Positions 46,687 to 55,915 of a stretch of 64,000 nucleotides of DNA are shown piece after piece (positions within the stretch are counted from its first letter, which is position 1; the number at the start of each line of letters is the position of its first letter). Source of the DNA: Acidovorax delafieldii (GTDB lineage: Bacteria; Pseudomonadota; Gammaproteobacteria; Burkholderiales; Burkholderiaceae_C). Both the position numbers and the translations under genes were made by a program. Where the stretch lies: the NCBI RefSeq assembly GCF_007993815.1, contig NZ_VJWE01000019.1, forward strand, positions 1 through 64,000. Direction: 5' to 3'. A model generated the notes under the pieces. The model saw nothing but the letters and a program-made list of their open reading frames with translations. It was not told the origin of the DNA and made no database searches.

Positions 46687-49458
46687 ATGTTTCCATTTTT
46701 TTCCCGCAGCAAAATGTCCGACGCACCTGAAGTGAATCCGGCCCCGGCCAAAACCCACGAGCCGCACCCGCTCGATGCGCTGACCGGCGGCGCTTTTTCT
46801 GCCGCTACATCGGGTGAGCGCGCTTCCCGCATCCGTGACTGGCTGGCCACGCAGCCAGCGCCTGAGCAGCTGCAGGAGGTGTTCAAGGAGTTGAGCGGAC
46901 GTGACAAGGGCGCAGCCCGCGCCGTGCGCGAACGGCTGGACGAAATCCGCCGTGCCAAGGGGCAAGAGGCTATTGCGGCCGAATGGGCGGACAAGGCCCA
47001 GGCACTGCTGGCGGCCCCCAAGCTCAATATTGCAGATGCCCTGGCCTGGCAGCGGGATGCCGCCAAGGCGGGTGCGCCTCTGTCGCGCGAGCCGCTGTCG
47101 CTGCTCAAGGTGCAGCTGGCGGACCGTGTGAAGGTCATTGAAGACCTGCAGCACCGCGTGCAGGTGCAGCGCGAGGCCGCTGTGCTGCTGGCGCAGCGCA
47201 TTGAAGTGCTTTCCACCAAACCCTGGCGTGATGCCCATGCTGCGCTGGAGCTGCTGCGCGCCGATGTCGCGCGCTGGCAGGAGCAGGCCCAGGAGCTCAC
47301 GGGCGATGCGAGCTGGGCGAGCGTCGAAGCGCGGTTCCCCCCTTTGCTGGATGCCTCTCGCACCCAGTTGCTGGTGGTGTGGGAGGCTTTTCAGCCCGCA
47401 GTCGCCCAGGCGGCTGCAGCGGCAGAAGATGTCTCCGCGCCTCTGCCTCCCGTGCCGGTGTGGGCGGACGAATTGCGCGCTGCCCGTGGCCTGCCCACGG
47501 AGGCCGCCGCCGCTGCGGCTGCTTCAGCAGCGGCCAGCAAGCCGGCCCGTGTCGCCAAACCCAAGGTGGCGCCAGAGGTGATCGAAAAGGCGCACCAACT
47601 GGTGCGCGATGCGCTGGCGACGCTCGAAAAAGAAACCGCTGAAGGCCATGGCAAGGCCAGCGCTGGCGCAGCGGCTGCGTTGCGCGCCGTGCTCAAGGTG
47701 CATGGCAAACACATTGACAATGCCCTGGAGCAGCAGGTGCACACGGCGCTGGTGGCTGCCGGTGAGCTGGAAGGCTGGCAACGCTGGAGTGCCGACCAGG
47801 TGCGTGAAGACCTGGTGGCCAAGGCCGAAGCGCTGCTCAACCGCCCCGAGGGCCAGGCCCTGGGTGGCCGCAAGATGCAGGAGACCCTGCGCAATTTGCG
47901 AGACCAGTGGAAGCAGGCAGACCAGGGTGGTGCGCCTAACCACGCCCTGTGGAAGAAATTTGATGAAGCCTGCAACGCGGCGCACAAGGTGGTCGAGGCC
48001 TGGCTGGACAAGATCCGCACTGAAGCGGCCGAGCACAAGGCTCAGCGCCTGGCGCTGATCGAGGAGGTCAAGGCCTGGGCGCAAGAACACGCTGCGTCGG
48101 GCGACTGGAAGGCCATCAACCGCTCGCTGTATCAGTTCGGCGATCGCTGGCGCGAAGGCGGGCATGTGGGCGAGAAGATTTTTGCAGAGCTGCAGCCCCT
48201 GTGGAAACAGGCCATTGCCCTGGCCGCTGCCCCCCTGGAGGCTGCACAGAAGGAAAGCCTGGCGCGTCGCCACGCGATGATCGACGAGGCCACAGCCTTG
48301 GGCGCGGCACCCGCTTTGCGCATCGACGCCGTCAAGGCGTTGCAACAGCGCTGGCAGGCTGAGGCACAGACCGTGCCGCTGGACCGCAAGCACGAGCAAA
48401 AGCTGTGGGACGCATTCCGCAAGCCCATTGACGAAGCGTTCAACCGCAAGTCGGCGGATCGTGACCGTGCTGTCACCGAGTTGAGTGCGCGGGACCGCGT
48501 CGTTCTGGACGCCTCCAAGGCCCTGGAGGCTGCCAACGCCACGGGTGATGCGCAGCAGATCCGTGCCGCGATGCAGGCGCTGGAGGCTGCATTGCGCGGC
48601 CAGGCCCAGGCGGCGGAAGCGGTCGCCACGGCCAACAAGGATGCCCAGTCGCATGCTGAAGCGCAGGCGAATGCTGCTCCAGCTGCTACTGAAATTGCAG
48701 CAGAGGCCTCTGCCGAGGCTGCGGAAGGTGGTGACACCGCTGCAGCCGCGCCTGCGCCAGCACCTGCGGCCCCCAAGCCTGCTGCACGACCTGTTGTGGC
48801 GGTGCGTGGGGATGACCGCCCTGGCATGAAGAAAGACGCTCCGGTGGCCCCCGGCCGTGGTGCGCGACCGGGTGACCGCCGCGATGGTCGTCCTGGCGAC
48901 CGTGACGGTGCCCGCGGCCCACGCAGTGATGGCCGCATGGGCGATCGCGCTGACCGGGGAGGCCGTTTTGGTGATCGTCCAGCCTTCGAGGACCGTGGCC
49001 CTCGCTTGGGGGACACGGCATTCCGTGCTCAGCGCGAGGCGATGGAGCACGCGCAGCTGGCTCTGAAGAAGTTGGCCGCACAGGCCCACGGCGAAGCCTT
49101 GACCCAGCTGTTGACCGCATGGGAAAAGCGCGATGCAGCGCTGGTCCCCGGCACGCAAGATCTGGGTTCGGGTGTGACGGCATCGGTGCGCAGTGCCTGG
49201 ACACAGGCATTGTCGGCTGCGCCCAAGGGCGATGCGGCAGAAGCGCTGCTGCGCCTCGAAATGGCGGCCGAGGCCCCAACTCCTGCAGAGCACATTGCCG
49301 CGCGGCGCATGTTGCAACTGCAGTTGCTGACGCGCCGCAACGACCCTGCGCCCACCCAGACCTGGGGTCAGGATGTGGCGCGCGTGCTCGCGAGCAATAG
49401 CGATGCGGCCAACGCACGCCGTTTGCAGAACGTGCTCAAGACGTTGCTGCGCAAGTAA
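46687..49458 (+). CDS. DUF349 domain protein with Arg/Gly/Asp-rich low-complexity segment
   Basis: 923 residues. Two or more DUF349 helical repeats lie in the central part (about 380-620), for example LRNLRDQWKQADQGG and LWKKFDEACNAAHKVVEAWL. The first 370 residues are also mostly charged helices. Around residues 720-775 comes a segment rich in GDR, DGR and RGG-like units (GDRRDGRPGDRDGARGPR), followed by a helical C-terminal domain. DUF349 proteins are not well understood; the RG/DR-rich tract resembles RNA-binding disordered tails. A strong terminator follows. Confidence 0.82.
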   Translation: MFPFFSRSKMSDAPEVNPAPAKTHEPHPLDALTGGAFSAATSGERASRIRDWLATQPAPEQLQEVFKELSGRDKGAARAVRERLDEIRRAKGQEAIAAEWADKAQALLAAPKLNIADALAWQRDAAKAGAPLSREPLSLLKVQLADRVKVIEDLQHRVQVQREAAVLLAQRIEVLSTKPWRDAHAALELLRADVARWQEQAQELTGDASWASVEARFPPLLDASRTQLLVVWEAFQPAVAQAAAAAEDVSAPLPPVPVWADELRAARGLPTEAAAAAAASAAASKPARVAKPKVAPEVIEKAHQLVRDALATLEKETAEGHGKASAGAAAALRAVLKVHGKHIDNALEQQVHTALVAAGELEGWQRWSADQVREDLVAKAEALLNRPEGQALGGRKMQETLRNLRDQWKQADQGGAPNHALWKKFDEACNAAHKVVEAWLDKIRTEAAEHKAQRLALIEEVKAWAQEHAASGDWKAINRSLYQFGDRWREGGHVGEKIFAELQPLWKQAIALAAAPLEAAQKESLARRHAMIDEATALGAAPALRIDAVKALQQRWQAEAQTVPLDRKHEQKLWDAFRKPIDEAFNRKSADRDRAVTELSARDRVVLDASKALEAANATGDAQQIRAAMQALEAALRGQAQAAEAVATANKDAQSHAEAQANAAPAATEIAAEASAEAAEGGDTAAAAPAPAPAAPKPAARPVVAVRGDDRPGMKKDAPVAPGRGARPGDRRDGRPGDRDGARGPRSDGRMGDRADRGGRFGDRPAFEDRGPRLGDTAFRAQREAMEHAQLALKKLAAQAHGEALTQLLTAWEKRDAALVPGTQDLGSGVTASVRSAWTQALSAAPKGDAAEALLRLEMAAEAPTPAEHIAARRMLQLQLLTRRNDPAPTQTWGQDVARVLASNSDAANARRLQNVLKTLLRK

Positions 49459-49515
49459 TTGAAGGGCTGGGACGCGCGCTGCGGCGCGTGTACCCTCAGG
49501 GCAGCAGACAGAACG

Positions 49516-49547
49516 AAAAACGAGACCGCCAGCGGTCTCGTTTTTTT
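49516..49547 (+). terminator. Rho-independent terminator after the DUF349 gene
   Basis: Stem CGAGACCGC / GCGGTCTCG with loop CA, flanked by an A run and seven Ts. Confidence 0.93.
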
Positions 49548-49570
49548 CTTTGCTTTGAGGGTTTGAAAAC

Positions 49571-49601
49571 AAAAAAGCCGTTGCAACTGCAACGGCTTTT
49601 T
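49571..49601 (-). terminator. Terminator of tRNA-Leu copy 1
   Basis: Palindromic stem AAGCCGTTGCA / TGCAACGGCTT, followed on the minus strand by a T-rich run. It lies 8 bases past the tRNA 3' end. A and T runs on both sides mean it may also act on the plus strand. Confidence 0.85.
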
Positions 49602-49608
49602 ATGTGTT

Positions 49609-49693
<85 letters not shown>

Positions 49694-49710
49694 TTTCAGA
49701 TCAGCCTCGA

Positions 49711-49716
49711 ATTATA
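49711..49716 (-). promoter_or_regulatory. -10 box of tRNA-Leu copy 1
   Basis: TATAAT on the minus strand (CCTATAATTCG), about 18 bases before the mature tRNA 5' end, with a fair -35 candidate TTCAGA upstream. Confidence 0.7.
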
Positions 49717-49810
49717 GGACAAGAAATTCGGGCTTCTGAAGAGTTTTCAAAAAAATGTGCCGTCGGCTCAAAAATCTTTGGCCGCAGCAGGGCATGCAAA
49801 ACATCTCAGC

Positions 49811-49843
49811 AAATAAAAAAGCCGCTGGGTGTACAGCGGCTTC
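49811..49843 (-). terminator. Terminator of tRNA-Leu copy 2
   Basis: Stem AAGCCGCTG / CAGCGGCTT with a 6-base loop, followed on the minus strand by TTTTTTATTT. Confidence 0.88.
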
Positions 49844-49849
49844 GATATT

Positions 49850-49878
49850 TTGAAAACCATCGCTGGTTCTCGTTAAAC
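49850..49878 (+). promoter_or_regulatory. Possible rnr promoter reading across tRNA-Leu copy 2
   Basis: TTGAAA (49850-49855) and TTAAAC (49873-49878) with a 17-base spacer. The -10 is poor (3 of 6). If used, the rnr transcript would begin with an antisense copy of the tRNA. Confidence 0.35.
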
Positions 49879-49879
49879 T

Positions 49880-49964
<85 letters not shown>

Positions 49965-49983
49965 ATTTCAGGAAAGACTAAGA

Positions 49984-52317
49984 TTGTATAACAAAAAATC
50001 CACCCCCGGCACGCAGCCAGCCACACATTTGTCGCAAGAGATCGAAGGCAGCGTGCAAGGGCACCGTGATGGACACGGTTTCGTCATCCGCGACGATGGC
50101 GAAGGCGACATCTATATTCCCCCGAACGAAATGCGCGCAGTTCTGCACAAGGACCGTGTGCGCGTGCGCATCGTGCGCCAGGACCGCCGTGGCCGTCCCG
50201 AAGGCCGCGTTGTGGAAATCATCGAACGTCCACCCCAGCCCATCATCGGCCGGCTGCTGCAGGAAAGTGGTGTGTGGCTCGTGGCTCCCGAAGACAAGCG
50301 CTATGGCCAGGATGTACTGATCCCCAAGGGCGCCACGGGCGCCGCGAAGCCCGGGCAGGTCGTGGTGGTTGAGCTGACAGAACCTCCGGCCCTGTTCGGC
50401 CAGCCTGTGGGGCGTATCACCGAAGTGCTCGGCGAAGTGGACGACCCTGGCATGGAGATTGAGATCGCGGTGCGCAAGTACGGCGTGCCACACGAGTTCT
50501 CTGCCGAGTGTCTCGCCCAGGCCAAGGAGCTGCCCGACAAGGTGCGCGCGCAGGACAAGAAACGCCGCGTGGACCTGACCGACGTGCCATTGGTCACCAT
50601 CGACGGCGAAGACGCGCGCGACTTCGACGATGCCGTGTACTGCGAGCCCGCCAAGGTCGGCCGCAGCAAGGGCTGGCGTCTGCTGGTGGCGATTGCCGAC
50701 GTGAGCCACTATGTGGAAACGGGCAGCGCCATCGACATCGATGCCTACGACCGCGCCACCAGCGTGTACTTTCCGCGCCGCGTGATTCCCATGCTGCCCG
50801 AGAAGCTCAGCAACGGGCTCTGCTCGCTCAACCCCGAGGTGGAGCGCCTGTGCATGGTCTGCGACATGCTGGTCACCGCCAAGGGCGAGGTGCACGCCTA
50901 CCAGTTCTACCCGGCTGTGATGTTCAGCCACGCGCGCTTCACGTACACCGAGGTCGCCGCCATCCTGGCCAATACGCGCGGCCCGGAAGCCAGCAAGCGC
51001 AAGGACCGCGTCAAGGACCTGCTCAACCTGCATGACGTATACCGCGCGCTGCTCATCGCGCGCCAGGCGCGCGGCGCCGTGGACTTCGAGACCACCGAGA
51101 CGCAAATTGTGTGTGACGAAAACGGCCGCATCGAAAAGATCGTGCCGCGCACCCGCAACGACGCGCACAAGCTCATCGAGGAGGCCATGCTGGCCGCCAA
51201 CGTGTGCAGCGCCGACTTCATTGCACAGGGTGGCCAGCCGGGCCTGTTCCGTGTGCACGAAGGCCCCACGCCCGAGAAGCAGGAGACCCTGCGCAACTAC
51301 CTCAAGGCAATGGCCGTGGGCATGACGATTGGCGACGACCCCAAGCCGGGCGACTTCCAGGCGATTGCTACGGCGACCAAGGATCGGCCCGACGCACAAC
51401 AGATCCACACCATGCTGCTGCGCTCCATGCAGCAGGCCATCTATACGCCCATCAACAGCGGCCACTTCGGCCTGGCGTTCGATGCCTACACCCATTTCAC
51501 CAGCCCCATTCGTCGGTATCCCGACTTGCTGGTGCATCGGGTCATCAAGGCCATCCTGAGCAAGACGAAGTACGCGCTGCCGTCCTTGCCCACACCCGGC
51601 GAAGCCCATGCCAAGCTGGCCAAACGTCTGGCTGCGCGCGTGGCCGCACCTGGCACCAAGCCACGCAAGGATGTGAAACCGCCCAGCCGCGACACCCAGG
51701 CCTGGGAGGCCGCAGGCCTGCACTGCAGTGCCAACGAGCGCCGCGCCGACGAGGCCAGCCGCGATGTGGAAGCCTGGCTCAAGTGCAAGTACATGCGCGA
51801 GCACCTGGGCGAGGAATACAGTGGCGTGGTCAGTGCTGCGACGAGCTTCGGCATCTTCGTGACGCTGGACGCGATGTACGTCGAGGGGCTGGTGCACATC
51901 ACCGAATTGGGCGGCGAATACTTCAAGTTCGACGAGGCGCGCCAGGAGCTGCGCGGCGAGCGCACCGGCATCCGCTACGCCATCGGCGCGCGGGTGCGGG
52001 TGCAGGTGAGCCGTGTGGATCTGGACGGGCGCAAGATCGACTTCCGCCTGGTGCGCGAAGGCGAGGAACTGCTCGGCCGCGCGCTCAAGGACAAGGGTGT
52101 GGGTACCGAGGGGGCTGGTGGTGGTGCCCGCAAGGCGGGTGGTCGGTCCGGCGGACGCAAGGCCGACAAGGCCGCAGGTCCATCTGCCACCGAGCAGGCC
52201 GGCCTGACCCGCGAGCGGGCCGCGCGTTCGCCGATCCAGTCGCTCAAAGCATCGGTCAAGAAGGCGGTGGCGGGTAAGTCCAGCAAAGGCAAAGCGCGCA
52301 AGCCACGCCGCGGCTGA
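49984..52317 (+). CDS. rnr: Ribonuclease R
   Basis: 3'-5' exoribonuclease that degrades structured RNA. 777 residues. Cold-shock-type domains (about 15-150, HRDGHGFVIRDDGEGDIYIP), RNB catalytic domain (about 195-520) with TIDGEDARDFDDAVYCE supplying the metal aspartates, S1 domain (about 610-690), then a Lys/Gly-rich tail. The frame is open far upstream through the tRNA genes, so the start must be after 49964: TTG 49984, with a strong AGGAAAG seven bases before it, is the best choice. No ATG or GTG fits before the first domain. The rare TTG may limit translation. Confidence 0.93.
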   Translation: MYNKKSTPGTQPATHLSQEIEGSVQGHRDGHGFVIRDDGEGDIYIPPNEMRAVLHKDRVRVRIVRQDRRGRPEGRVVEIIERPPQPIIGRLLQESGVWLVAPEDKRYGQDVLIPKGATGAAKPGQVVVVELTEPPALFGQPVGRITEVLGEVDDPGMEIEIAVRKYGVPHEFSAECLAQAKELPDKVRAQDKKRRVDLTDVPLVTIDGEDARDFDDAVYCEPAKVGRSKGWRLLVAIADVSHYVETGSAIDIDAYDRATSVYFPRRVIPMLPEKLSNGLCSLNPEVERLCMVCDMLVTAKGEVHAYQFYPAVMFSHARFTYTEVAAILANTRGPEASKRKDRVKDLLNLHDVYRALLIARQARGAVDFETTETQIVCDENGRIEKIVPRTRNDAHKLIEEAMLAANVCSADFIAQGGQPGLFRVHEGPTPEKQETLRNYLKAMAVGMTIGDDPKPGDFQAIATATKDRPDAQQIHTMLLRSMQQAIYTPINSGHFGLAFDAYTHFTSPIRRYPDLLVHRVIKAILSKTKYALPSLPTPGEAHAKLAKRLAARVAAPGTKPRKDVKPPSRDTQAWEAAGLHCSANERRADEASRDVEAWLKCKYMREHLGEEYSGVVSAATSFGIFVTLDAMYVEGLVHITELGGEYFKFDEARQELRGERTGIRYAIGARVRVQVSRVDLDGRKIDFRLVREGEELLGRALKDKGVGTEGAGGGARKAGGRSGGRKADKAAGPSATEQAGLTRERAARSPIQSLKASVKKAVAGKSSKGKARKPRRG

Positions 52318-52323
52318 GGTCGT

Positions 52324-52353
52324 CGAGCTGGTGGACCAAGGCCCTCCAGCTCG
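52324..52353 (+). terminator. Hairpin after rnr
   Basis: Perfect stem CGAGCTGG / CCAGCTCG with a 14-base loop, just past the rnr stop. No T run follows, so termination may be helped by the neighbouring palindromic repeat. Confidence 0.45.
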
Positions 52354-52359
52354 TCTCAC

Positions 52360-52423
52360 CATTGCTATTTAATTGATAGCTGCTAGCGCATATAGAACAT
52401 GCGCTTGCGGCTATTTTTTATTG
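52360..52423 (-). repeat. Dispersed ~60-bp palindromic repeat, copy 7
   Basis: On the minus strand: AAAAAATAGCCGCAAGCGCA, ATATGCGCTAGCAGCTATC, AAATAGCAATGG. Located between convergent rnr and the alpha/beta hydrolase; its edge supplies the last codons (Lys-Lys-stop) of the hydrolase. Confidence 0.8.
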
Positions 52424-53421
52424 AAGTGTGCATGATTGGCGGCTTGAGGGGCGCTCGATGGCTCCAGAAAGCGCGCATACCGTTGTGCCGTGTCGGCGGG
52501 GGCTTCCATCATGGGCAGGTGCCCGATGCCAGGCAGTGCGGCGATGTGTGCCTGCGGAAGCAGCTTCTGCACCGTCTGAAGGCCGCTTCGGTCGAACACG
52601 CGGTCGCTGTCGCCCCACAGGACCAGGGTGGGGTGCTGCTGCAGGCGGGCCAGGTGTTGTTCCAGCAGATAGCGGTCTTTCAGCTGCGCGTCCCACAGGC
52701 GGGTGTTGGATGCAGCGTTGCGCAGCGCGTCCTGCTCGGAGGCATGCAGGATGGGGTAGGGCAGGAAGGGGCGCTTTTCAAACACCAACTCCATCATCGC
52801 TTTGAAGGCGGTGGCATTGTGGGCCACCAGCGGGCGTTGCCCGGCGTCGATGAGGCGGTCCATGGTGCTGGGCTGGGGCGAGCGTATGCCGTGGGGCGCG
52901 CCGATGAAGGCCACGCTGGCTACGCGCTCAGGGTACCGCAGGGCAAAGAGCGCTGCGATCGTGCCACCCATCGAGTTGCCAGCCAGATGCACTTGCGCCA
53001 AGCCGAGTACATCCAGAAACGCGGCGAGGCGCGTCACGTGGGCGGCATAGTCGTAGGCTTGGTCATCGCGCCGCGTGCTTTCGCCAAAGCCCGCGATATC
53101 TGGGGCAATCACCCGGTACTGGCCGGTGAGGGGACGCGCAAAATCGACCCAATGGTCCTTCTCCGCAAAAATGCCGTGCAGCAGAACAATGGGCGTTCCA
53201 GCATCTGCTCCACTGCCGACAGCTGGCGCGGGGGTTGGGGGCGTGCCGTTGTCCAGGTAGTGGATGGCGTGCATCGCCGCGTTGGTGGTTTTTTCTTCCA
53301 GGCCAGACAGATGGCGATTGGCCCTGAGCAGGGGCTCTTTGAACAGTGAAGGGGCCCCGTAGTAGAGGCCGGCTGTGCCCAGTACCAGTGCCGTTGCAAC
53401 AGAAATAGTGATGCGTTTCAA
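52411..53421 (-). CDS. Alpha/beta hydrolase with N-terminal signal or anchor
   Basis: 336 residues. N-terminal hydrophobic segment ISVATALVLGTAGLYYG can be a signal peptide or membrane anchor. The fold follows: VLLHGIFAEKDHW, nucleophile AGNSMGG (Ser-150), an Asp in LWGDSDRVFD, and His in PGIGHLPMMEAP. Resembles lipases and esterases of the lipase-1/MhpC group; the substrate is unknown. The C-terminus extends into a palindromic repeat copy. Divergent from an AraC regulator that starts 120 bases away. Confidence 0.86.
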   Translation of the reverse strand: MKRITISVATALVLGTAGLYYGAPSLFKEPLLRANRHLSGLEEKTTNAAMHAIHYLDNGTPPTPAPAVGSGADAGTPIVLLHGIFAEKDHWVDFARPLTGQYRVIAPDIAGFGESTRRDDQAYDYAAHVTRLAAFLDVLGLAQVHLAGNSMGGTIAALFALRYPERVASVAFIGAPHGIRSPQPSTMDRLIDAGQRPLVAHNATAFKAMMELVFEKRPFLPYPILHASEQDALRNAASNTRLWDAQLKDRYLLEQHLARLQQHPTLVLWGDSDRVFDRSGLQTVQKLLPQAHIAALPGIGHLPMMEAPADTAQRYARFLEPSSAPQAANHAHFNKK

Positions 53422-53541
53422 GAAGCGTTCTCCAGGGATATGGCTGCGTACACGTCAGGGGCCCTGTTTGCACACCGGCAGGCCCCCTGGCAAGAGGCAA
53501 GGCTACGGAGATTTCGGTAAAAAAACTTGTAGGTTTGGGCT

Positions 53542-54282
53542 ATGCCGGCACGCAACACACTGACCCTGGGCACTGACCGCGCGCTCTACGTCGGGGAGAT
53601 CCCGGCCACGGGCTGGCACTGCCATGCGTCGCCGGTGCTGTTGATGGGGCTCTCGGGCCGGTTTGCGGTGCACTGGGGGGCAGGGCGTGTGGAGACCTGC
53701 CACAGCGCGTTGGTCGATGCCGGGGTGGAGCACCTGTTCGACCCCTGTGGTGAAGTGGTGGCGCTGGTGTACCTGGAGCCAGATTCGGCGCAGGCGCGCG
53801 GCCTGCGGGGGCTGTTCGGGCAAGAGGGGGGTGTGGTGGTGGACGTCGCAGTCCCGGTGGGCGCGCGCAGTGCCATGGAGGGTTATCTGCATCACTTCGA
53901 CCTGCCCGCCTTGCTGCGTTGCCCGCTCGATAGCGAGGTGGCGCCACTCGACCCACGCGTCGTCCGCAGCCTGCATCTGCTGCGCCATCCGCAGGCGGGG
54001 AGGGTGGCTCGGGGTGATCTGGCCTCGGGCGTCCAGCTTTCGGCATCGCGTTTCAACCACCTGTTTCGCGCCGAGATGGGCGTGAGCTTGCGCACCTATC
54101 GGGTCTGGTCCCAGGTGCGGTTGGCGATGGCGGGGCTGGCGGTCAGCCCGCGCCTGACCGACGCGGCGCTACATGGCGAGTTTTCTGATTCGGCCCACTT
54201 CAGCCGCATGTTCCGGCAGACCTTTGGCATGACACCGTCGAGCGTGCTCAAGCCGCTCAAGAAGGTGACCTTGCTGGCCTGA
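53542..54282 (+). CDS. AraC-family transcriptional regulator
   Basis: 246 residues. N-terminal cupin-like sensor (GWHCHASPVLLMGLSGRFAV), C-terminal helix-turn-helix pair with LSASRFNHLFRAEMGVSLRTY and a closing SDSAHFSRMFRQTFGMTPSS. Divergent to the alpha/beta hydrolase gene, which it may control. Inducer unknown. ATG 53542 is well placed. Confidence 0.87.
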   Translation: MPARNTLTLGTDRALYVGEIPATGWHCHASPVLLMGLSGRFAVHWGAGRVETCHSALVDAGVEHLFDPCGEVVALVYLEPDSAQARGLRGLFGQEGGVVVDVAVPVGARSAMEGYLHHFDLPALLRCPLDSEVAPLDPRVVRSLHLLRHPQAGRVARGDLASGVQLSASRFNHLFRAEMGVSLRTYRVWSQVRLAMAGLAVSPRLTDAALHGEFSDSAHFSRMFRQTFGMTPSSVLKPLKKVTLLA

Positions 54283-54285
54283 GGC

Positions 54286-55815
54286 TCAGCTTCCGCCCAC
54301 GCGCCGCGCCAGTGCGCTGGCCGTCAGCGCCTGGCGCGCTGGCCAATCATCAGCCGCCTGGCCATGCTGGTACACCGCTTCACTCGCCGCGCGCAAGGCG
54401 CTGGCACCGGCGGCCAGGTGGGCGCCCACCATGCCTGCCAGCACATCGCCCGTACCCGCCGTGGCCAGCCGCGCATTGCCCGTGGGGTTGATGGCCGGGA
54501 CGCGGTCGGGTGCGGCAACCACGGTGCCCGAGCCCTTGAGCACGGCCACGCAGTTGAACTGGTTGGCCAGTTGCTGCGCAGCATCCAGCCGGTGGGCCTG
54601 GACCTCGGCCGTGGTCAGGCCCAGCAGGCGCGCAGCCTCCAGCGGGTGCGGTGTGAGCACCGTGGGTTGTCCGTGCTGTCCGCGTGCCACCACCCGCGCG
54701 TGCAGTGCGGCCTGGGTGGCGATGGTGTTGAGCGCGTCGGCATCCAGCACCAGTCGGGCCGCGCGGGTGATGACCTCGGGCAGTACGCGTGTGATGGCCT
54801 GCCCGCCGCCACAGCCGCAGACCACGGTGAGCTGTTCGAGCGCGAGGGCGTCAAAGCGGCGGAACATCAACTCGGGTTGCTGCAGGTCCAGTTGCAGATG
54901 CCCATCGTCCAGCAGGGCCACCAGCACCCGGCCCGCGCCGCTGTGCAGAGCGGCCGAAGCGGCCAGCAATGCGGCGCCCGCCATGCCCATGCCCCGCGCT
55001 GCCAGTCCTTCGCCACCCACCACGGCCACGTCGCCATAGCTGCCCTTGTGGCTGGCATGGGTGCGGAGGGCGGGCAGGGCGGGGCCAGAAAGCCAGGCGT
55101 TGGGCGGTTCATGCCCGGGTTCTACGCCCAGATCATCCAGCCAGACCTGGCCTGCTGCGTCCCGCCCGGCAGCGGTGAACAGGCCGGGCTTGAGGGTGAG
55201 CAGACTCAGCGTGTGGCGTGGCGGGGGCGCTTGGTGGTGCAGGTGGGGTGGGGTGTCGGGCGCCAGGCCCGCGGCAAACTGGCCGGTGTCCGCGTCCAGC
55301 CCGCTGGGCAGGTCCACGGCCAGCACAGGGGCCGGGCTGCGGTGCAGGGCTTGCAGGCAGGCTCTGAGCCTTGCGTCGGGCGCGTGTGCGAGGCTGTGGG
55401 GTGACGAAGAGACGCCAATGCCCAGCAGCGCATCAATGCACAGGTCGTTGGCCCCCAGATCGTCGGGGGCAGTGTCTGCCCAGGATACGCCCGCATCCCG
55501 CGCGCGCTGCCATGAGGCCCTGGCATCCGCCGGGGCCGTATCGGGCTGGCCCAGCCAGGTCACGACCACTCTGCGGCCACTGTGCTGCAGGTGCATGGCA
55601 GCCTCCAGCCCGTCACCCCCGTTGTTGCCGGGGCCGCAGGCAATCCACACGGTGCGTGCGTAGGGTGCCAGCGCCTGGGCCAGTTGCGCGACGGCTAGGC
55701 CGGCGCGCTGCATGAGCGTGTGCGGGGGCAGGGCGGCTGCCGCCGCTTTTTCCAGGCGGCGCGTGGCGGCCGTGTTGAACAGGGGATAAGGCTGGTGGGC
55801 GGTGATGCGGTGCAT
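54286..55815 (-). CDS. nnr: Bifunctional NAD(P)H-hydrate epimerase / dehydratase
   Basis: Repairs damaged NAD(P)HX: the N-terminal epimerase domain (about 10-220) interconverts the hydrate forms, and the C-terminal dehydratase (about 235-505) restores NAD(P)H using ADP. Visible motifs: WIACGPGNNGGDGLEAAMHL (epimerase) and TGNARLATAGTGDVLAGMVG with the catalytic Asp in GTGD (dehydratase). 509 residues, normal for the fused form. Stop to stop with the AraC gene is only four bases apart. Start ATG 55815. Confidence 0.94.
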   Translation of the reverse strand: MHRITAHQPYPLFNTAATRRLEKAAAAALPPHTLMQRAGLAVAQLAQALAPYARTVWIACGPGNNGGDGLEAAMHLQHSGRRVVVTWLGQPDTAPADARASWQRARDAGVSWADTAPDDLGANDLCIDALLGIGVSSSPHSLAHAPDARLRACLQALHRSPAPVLAVDLPSGLDADTGQFAAGLAPDTPPHLHHQAPPPRHTLSLLTLKPGLFTAAGRDAAGQVWLDDLGVEPGHEPPNAWLSGPALPALRTHASHKGSYGDVAVVGGEGLAARGMGMAGAALLAASAALHSGAGRVLVALLDDGHLQLDLQQPELMFRRFDALALEQLTVVCGCGGGQAITRVLPEVITRAARLVLDADALNTIATQAALHARVVARGQHGQPTVLTPHPLEAARLLGLTTAEVQAHRLDAAQQLANQFNCVAVLKGSGTVVAAPDRVPAINPTGNARLATAGTGDVLAGMVGAHLAAGASALRAASEAVYQHGQAADDWPARQALTASALARRVGGS

Positions 55816-55915
55816 GGGCTGCAGGGGGCAAGGGCTGCTGCCAGCGGCAGCGCGCCTGCCATTGTGCGCCGATGCCCCGTGCGGGCAAAGCGCAGGCGGG
55901 CCTGTGAACAGGCTC

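Noticed and set aside
48673..48720. GCTGCT...GAAATTGCAGCAGAGGCC inside the DUF349 gene resembles part of the 60-bp repeat
   Set aside because: Explained by Ala/Glu-rich codons; the GCGCTAG and CATGC blocks are missing.
49978..52362. 794-codon minus-strand frame across rnr
   Set aside because: Antisense shadow of rnr with its biased composition.
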